Assembly: GCA_014804445.1 (NCBI GenBank)
Contig: JAAUZU010000020.1
Coordinates: forward strand, 1 to 33,898
DNA length: 33,898 bases
Reading direction: 5' to 3'
DNA from: Lachnospiraceae bacterium
Lineage (GTDB): Bacteria > Bacillota > Clostridia > Lachnospirales > Lachnospiraceae
Part shown: piece after piece, positions 31,791 to 33,898 of the stretch
How the letters are laid out: every line of letters starts with the position of its first letter
Numbering within the stretch: position 1 is the stretch's first letter
Made by a program: the position numbers and the translations under genes
The notes under the pieces: generated by a model
Database searches by the model: none
Told to the model about the DNA's origin: nothing
Seen by the model: the letters and a program-made list of their open reading frames with translations, nothing else

Positions 31791-32150
31791 GTTTATTAAT
31801 GTGCCCTTGGCGATAAAATTTTTTACACGGGTTGGATTCAATGTGTAGAGGGAGCGGGCGTAATAGATATTCTGCAAGCTTATCCTGACGGCAACTTTAA
31901 CAAAATCACCATTCAGAACATATTCTTTTACAAATTCAATAGAATCATCTCTGACATTCTTTCCTATGTAATCGGGAGAGGCTATGATGGTTTCGATATC
32001 ATTTCCGTACTTTTTGAAATCCTCCAAATGAGAAGACTTCATATGTTCTATGTTGGAATCTGCGATATAGATTGGCGTTCCAACAGATATATTCAGTTTT
32101 AGTGCGTTTATTGTTCCTGCTGAGAATTCGCCAATTTTTCTTCGTGGCAT
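31764..32150 (-). CDS. PBECR3-like nuclease-domain protein (possible toxin), probably frameshifted at its 5' end
   Basis: The product has 128 residues. TPIYIADSNIEHMKSSH, FKKYGNDIETIIASPDYIGK, DDSIEFVKEYVLNGDFVKVA and VRISLQNIYYARSLYTL match the phage/polyvalent-protein PBECR3 domain, a BECR-fold RNase-like family (from memory). ATG 32150 has no ribosome site at correct spacing; GGGAGG lies 20 bases upstream. In another frame, 32211 to about 32140 encodes MQPFIISQHKIEEGRSSAVV, then YATKK, which joins well to IGEFSAGTIN if one A is removed from the five-A run (plus 32135-32139). So the gene was probably about 148 residues and is now shifted, or the read has an indel. Target and activity are unknown. 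Confidence 0.7.
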   Translation of the reverse strand: MPRRKIGEFSAGTINALKLNISVGTPIYIADSNIEHMKSSHLEDFKKYGNDIETIIASPDYIGKNVRDDSIEFVKEYVLNGDFVKVAVRISLQNIYYARSLYTLNPTRVKNFIAKGTLINLTSNQNIV

Positions 32151-32211
32151 AGACTACTGCACTAGACCTCCCTTCTTCTATTTTATGTTGACTGATAATG
32201 AAAGGCTGCAT
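32136..32211 (-). pseudogene. 5' part of the PBECR3-like gene in another frame
   Basis: ATG 32211 (AGGG about eight bases upstream on the minus strand) encodes MQPFIISQHKIEEGRSSAVV and YATKK, then enters the five-A run where the frame changes. The text fits as the natural N terminus of the following nuclease-like protein. Confidence 0.45.
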
Positions 32212-32407
32212 TTATTGTGCCCTGAATCTGTTGTCTGCGTCTTAGCTTTGCGCGTTGGGATTAAAAACAGGAATGATAACGATACTGATTGGAATAAAGA
32301 TTCCCTGTTGAAAAATTAGATATTTTTGATATATGTATCGTACAACAAAAAAACAGATACGTCAATATGGCATAAGATGATTATGCACCGCGGGGGTTCA
32401 AAAGGGA
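32212..32407. other. Intergenic region between the divergent nuclease and Nudix genes
   Basis: No gene is visible. A possible minus-strand promoter (TTGTAC, 17 bases, TATCTA, around plus 32320-32350) could serve the nuclease gene; it is only a fair match. Confidence 0.35.
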
Positions 32408-32436
32408 TTGAAGAAAAGCAGGGAATATGGCATAAT
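32408..32436 (+). promoter_or_regulatory. Promoter of the Nudix-rRNA methyltransferase operon
   Basis: TTGAAG (32408-32413) and CATAAT (32431-32436) are 17 bases apart, 79 bases before the preferred start at 32516. Confidence 0.5.
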
Positions 32437-32515
32437 GTAGTAGCGGATAAAGGCAGCAGCAGGTTCGCTTTGACGAATGAAAATAGCAGCAGAGAAAAGA
32501 AAGCGTGATGGTAAA

Positions 32516-32941
32516 ATGCAAGGCTATAATTGTATTATGATATACAAAAAAGGCGGGAAGGAATTGCTTTTCTGCAGGCGGACGAAGGACCCGTATAAGG
32601 GGAAATACAATCTTGTGGGCGGGAAAATTGAGCGGGGAGAGGACGGTTTTCACGCGGCGTACAGGGAGCTTTATGAGGAAACGGGCATTTCAGAAAAGCA
32701 GGTGACGCTGAAACACATGATGGATTTTACTTATTACAATCAGGGCTGTTATGTCGAGGTCTATGTGGGCTCTCTTGAGAGCGAGGTTGTGCTGCGGGAG
32801 GAGAAACATCCGCTGGTGTTTTTGGAACTGGAAAAAGAAGATTTCTTTTCGCTGGAAAAGTTTGCGGGGGAAGGAAATATCGGACATATGATTGAACAGG
32901 TGAAGGATTATGGAGAAGGTATCGCAGAAGAAAAACGGTGA
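32516..32941 (+). CDS. Nudix hydrolase (MutT-like)
   Basis: The product has 141 residues from ATG 32516; ATG 32477 would add 13 basic residues with no ribosome site, and neither start has a strong one. The Nudix box G-x5-E-x7-R-E-x-x-E-E-x-G is complete (GKIERGED, then AAYRELYEETGI, about residues 35-57). LFCRRTKDPYKGKYNLVGG precedes it as in 8-oxo-dGTP or NDP-X hydrolases. It splits a nucleoside diphosphate linked to another group; the exact substrate is open. Its end overlaps the next gene by 32 bases, so the two are co-translated. Confidence 0.9.
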   Translation: MQGYNCIMIYKKGGKELLFCRRTKDPYKGKYNLVGGKIERGEDGFHAAYRELYEETGISEKQVTLKHMMDFTYYNQGCYVEVYVGSLESEVVLREEKHPLVFLELEKEDFFSLEKFAGEGNIGHMIEQVKDYGEGIAEEKR

Positions 32942-33898
32942 AGGGCAGAGGCATGATGCCGCGCGGCAGGAGCAAAGGAAGCAGGATGGCAGAAAAATGG
33001 AACGCGCAGAGAAGAAGGTTTCTAACACACCCCAGTGCCCTGTTGTAAAAAAATGCGGCGGCTGCAAAGGTTTCGGGCTGTCCTACAATCAGCAGCTTCA
33101 GAAGAAAGCGAAGGTACTGGAAGAGCAGTGCGGGCAGTTTGGCAAGTTTGAGCCGATTGCCGGCATGAAGAATCCTTATCACTACAGAAACAAGGTGCAT
33201 GCCGTATTTGGCGAGGACAGGCGGCACAATATCATATCGGGCATTTATGAGGAAGGCACCCATAGGATTGTGCCGGTGGATAGCTGCCTTTTGGAAGATA
33301 AGAGGGCGGATGAGATTATTGTGTCCATCCGCGGGCTGCTGAAATCCTTTAAAATCCGCCCCTACAATGAAGATACGGGGTATGGTTTGTTTCGGCATGT
33401 ATTAATCAGGACGGGGTATGCCACAGGCCAGATTATGGTGGTGCTTGTGCTGGCGTCGCCGATTCTGCCGTCCAAAAATAATTTTGTGAAGGCATTATTG
33501 AAGCTGCATCCCGAAATTACCACGATTGTGCTGAATGTAAATGATAAAGATACCAGCATGATTCTGGGAGAGAAGGAAACCGTGCTGTACGGCAAGGGAT
33601 ATATTGAGGATACTTTGTTGGGAAAGACGTTCCGTATTTCTTCCCGTTCCTTTTATCAGGTCAATCCGGTGCAGACGGAAAAGCTGTATCAGAAGGCGAT
33701 TGCGTATGCAGACTTAAGCGGCAGGGAAACTGTGCTGGATGCGTACTGCGGGACAGGGACAATCGGTCTGATTGCAAGCGGCAGTGTGAAAGAGGTTATC
33801 GGCGTGGAACTGAATTCTGCCGCCGTAAAAGATGCCAGAATCAATGCAAAGCAGAACCGCGTATCCAATATTACGTTTTATGAGAAGGATGCGGGAGA
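32910..33898 (+). CDS. rlmD: 23S rRNA (uracil-5-)-methyltransferase, RlmD/RlmCD type (3' end outside window)
   Basis: 329 residues are seen. ATG 32910 lies within the Nudix gene with GAAGGA upstream; an ATG at 32988 is another option. A basic N-terminal tail is followed by the 4Fe-4S site CPVVKKCGGCKGFGLSY. There is no TRAM domain before it. KNPYHYRNKVHAVFGE, the long RNA-binding part (RSFYQVNPVQTEKLY) and the SAM motif LDAYCGTGTIGLIA, then GVELNSAAVKDARINAKQN, identify the RumA family. The catalytic Cys region near the C terminus is cut by the window end. It methylates U in 23S rRNA using SAM. Confidence 0.93.
   Translation, partial: MEKVSQKKNGEGQRHDAARQEQRKQDGRKMERAEKKVSNTPQCPVVKKCGGCKGFGLSYNQQLQKKAKVLEEQCGQFGKFEPIAGMKNPYHYRNKVHAVFGEDRRHNIISGIYEEGTHRIVPVDSCLLEDKRADEIIVSIRGLLKSFKIRPYNEDTGYGLFRHVLIRTGYATGQIMVVLVLASPILPSKNNFVKALLKLHPEITTIVLNVNDKDTSMILGEKETVLYGKGYIEDTLLGKTFRISSRSFYQVNPVQTEKLYQKAIAYADLSGRETVLDAYCGTGTIGLIASGSVKEVIGVELNSAAVKDARINAKQNRVSNITFYEKDAG

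Noticed and set aside
32727..33398. 223-residue minus-strand open frame
   Set aside because: It overlaps the Nudix and RlmD genes, which have clear motifs, and it has no domain of its own.
1..33898. CRISPR array
   Set aside because: No regularly spaced short repeats were seen in the gene-free stretches, and no cas-like gene is present.

Overview
The window looks like a chromosomal segment of a gut-type Bacillota bacterium, most likely Lachnospiraceae/Clostridia. This rests on moderate GC, strong AGGAGG-type ribosome sites, near-consensus sigma-A promoters, an OhrR-type MarR regulator, an AgrC/AgrA-like LytTR pair, a MoxR-DUF58-transglutaminase operon, a PepD dipeptidase, an RlmD-type methyltransferase and a tRNA-Pro. 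Species cannot be read from the sequence alone. All calls come from reading motifs by eye; no database search was run.

Left part (1-9200) is an accessory region built of mobile-element debris. Three tRNA-Asn-like sequences (about 271-344, 2669-2742, 9050-9123) keep the D-loop, anticodon and T arms but lack a matching 5' acceptor strand. Each is followed by a hairpin terminator. They look like att-type scars of elements that used a tRNA-Asn gene. Between scars 1 and 2 sits one GC-rich, secreted, LysM-bearing 5'-nucleotidase on the minus strand, flanked by direct repeats of about 300 bp. Between scars 2 and 3 sit broken conjugative-element genes: a relaxase remnant, two diverged copies of a small accessory gene and an excisionase-like HTH. 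They surround an intact AT-rich gene pair, a small YwgA/Panacea-like protein and an HD-domain phosphohydrolase of the SAMHD1/dGTPase type. An orphan membrane-anchored protein and another broken gene follow. The intact pair inside a decayed element is the best candidate for an undescribed defence or toxin-antitoxin-like module.

Middle part (9225-25352) is well-kept chromosome. It holds an SLC13/ArsB-like permease and a small membrane protein. Next is an OhrR-type regulator with a perfect inverted-repeat operator over its own promoter, followed by a compact redox operon (7-TM protein, radical SAM protein, nitroreductase, glutathione peroxidase) and an aldo/keto reductase with two 4Fe-4S motifs. 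A LytTR response regulator and its histidine kinase follow, then two solenoid-repeat proteins (a 40-residue helical repeat protein and an ankyrin protein). A perfect 30-bp-arm palindrome separates these from the MoxR/DUF58/transglutaminase operon.

Right part (25396-33898) holds an AraC regulator divergent from a Gfo/Idh/MocA oxidoreductase and a MATE exporter, then a PepD dipeptidase, tRNA-Pro(AGG) and a lipoprotein. A minus-strand PBECR3-like nuclease gene follows; its last codons contain a near-consensus promoter for a probable structured small RNA with its own terminator. A Nudix hydrolase and an overlapping 23S rRNA uracil methyltransferase, cut by the window end, finish the segment.
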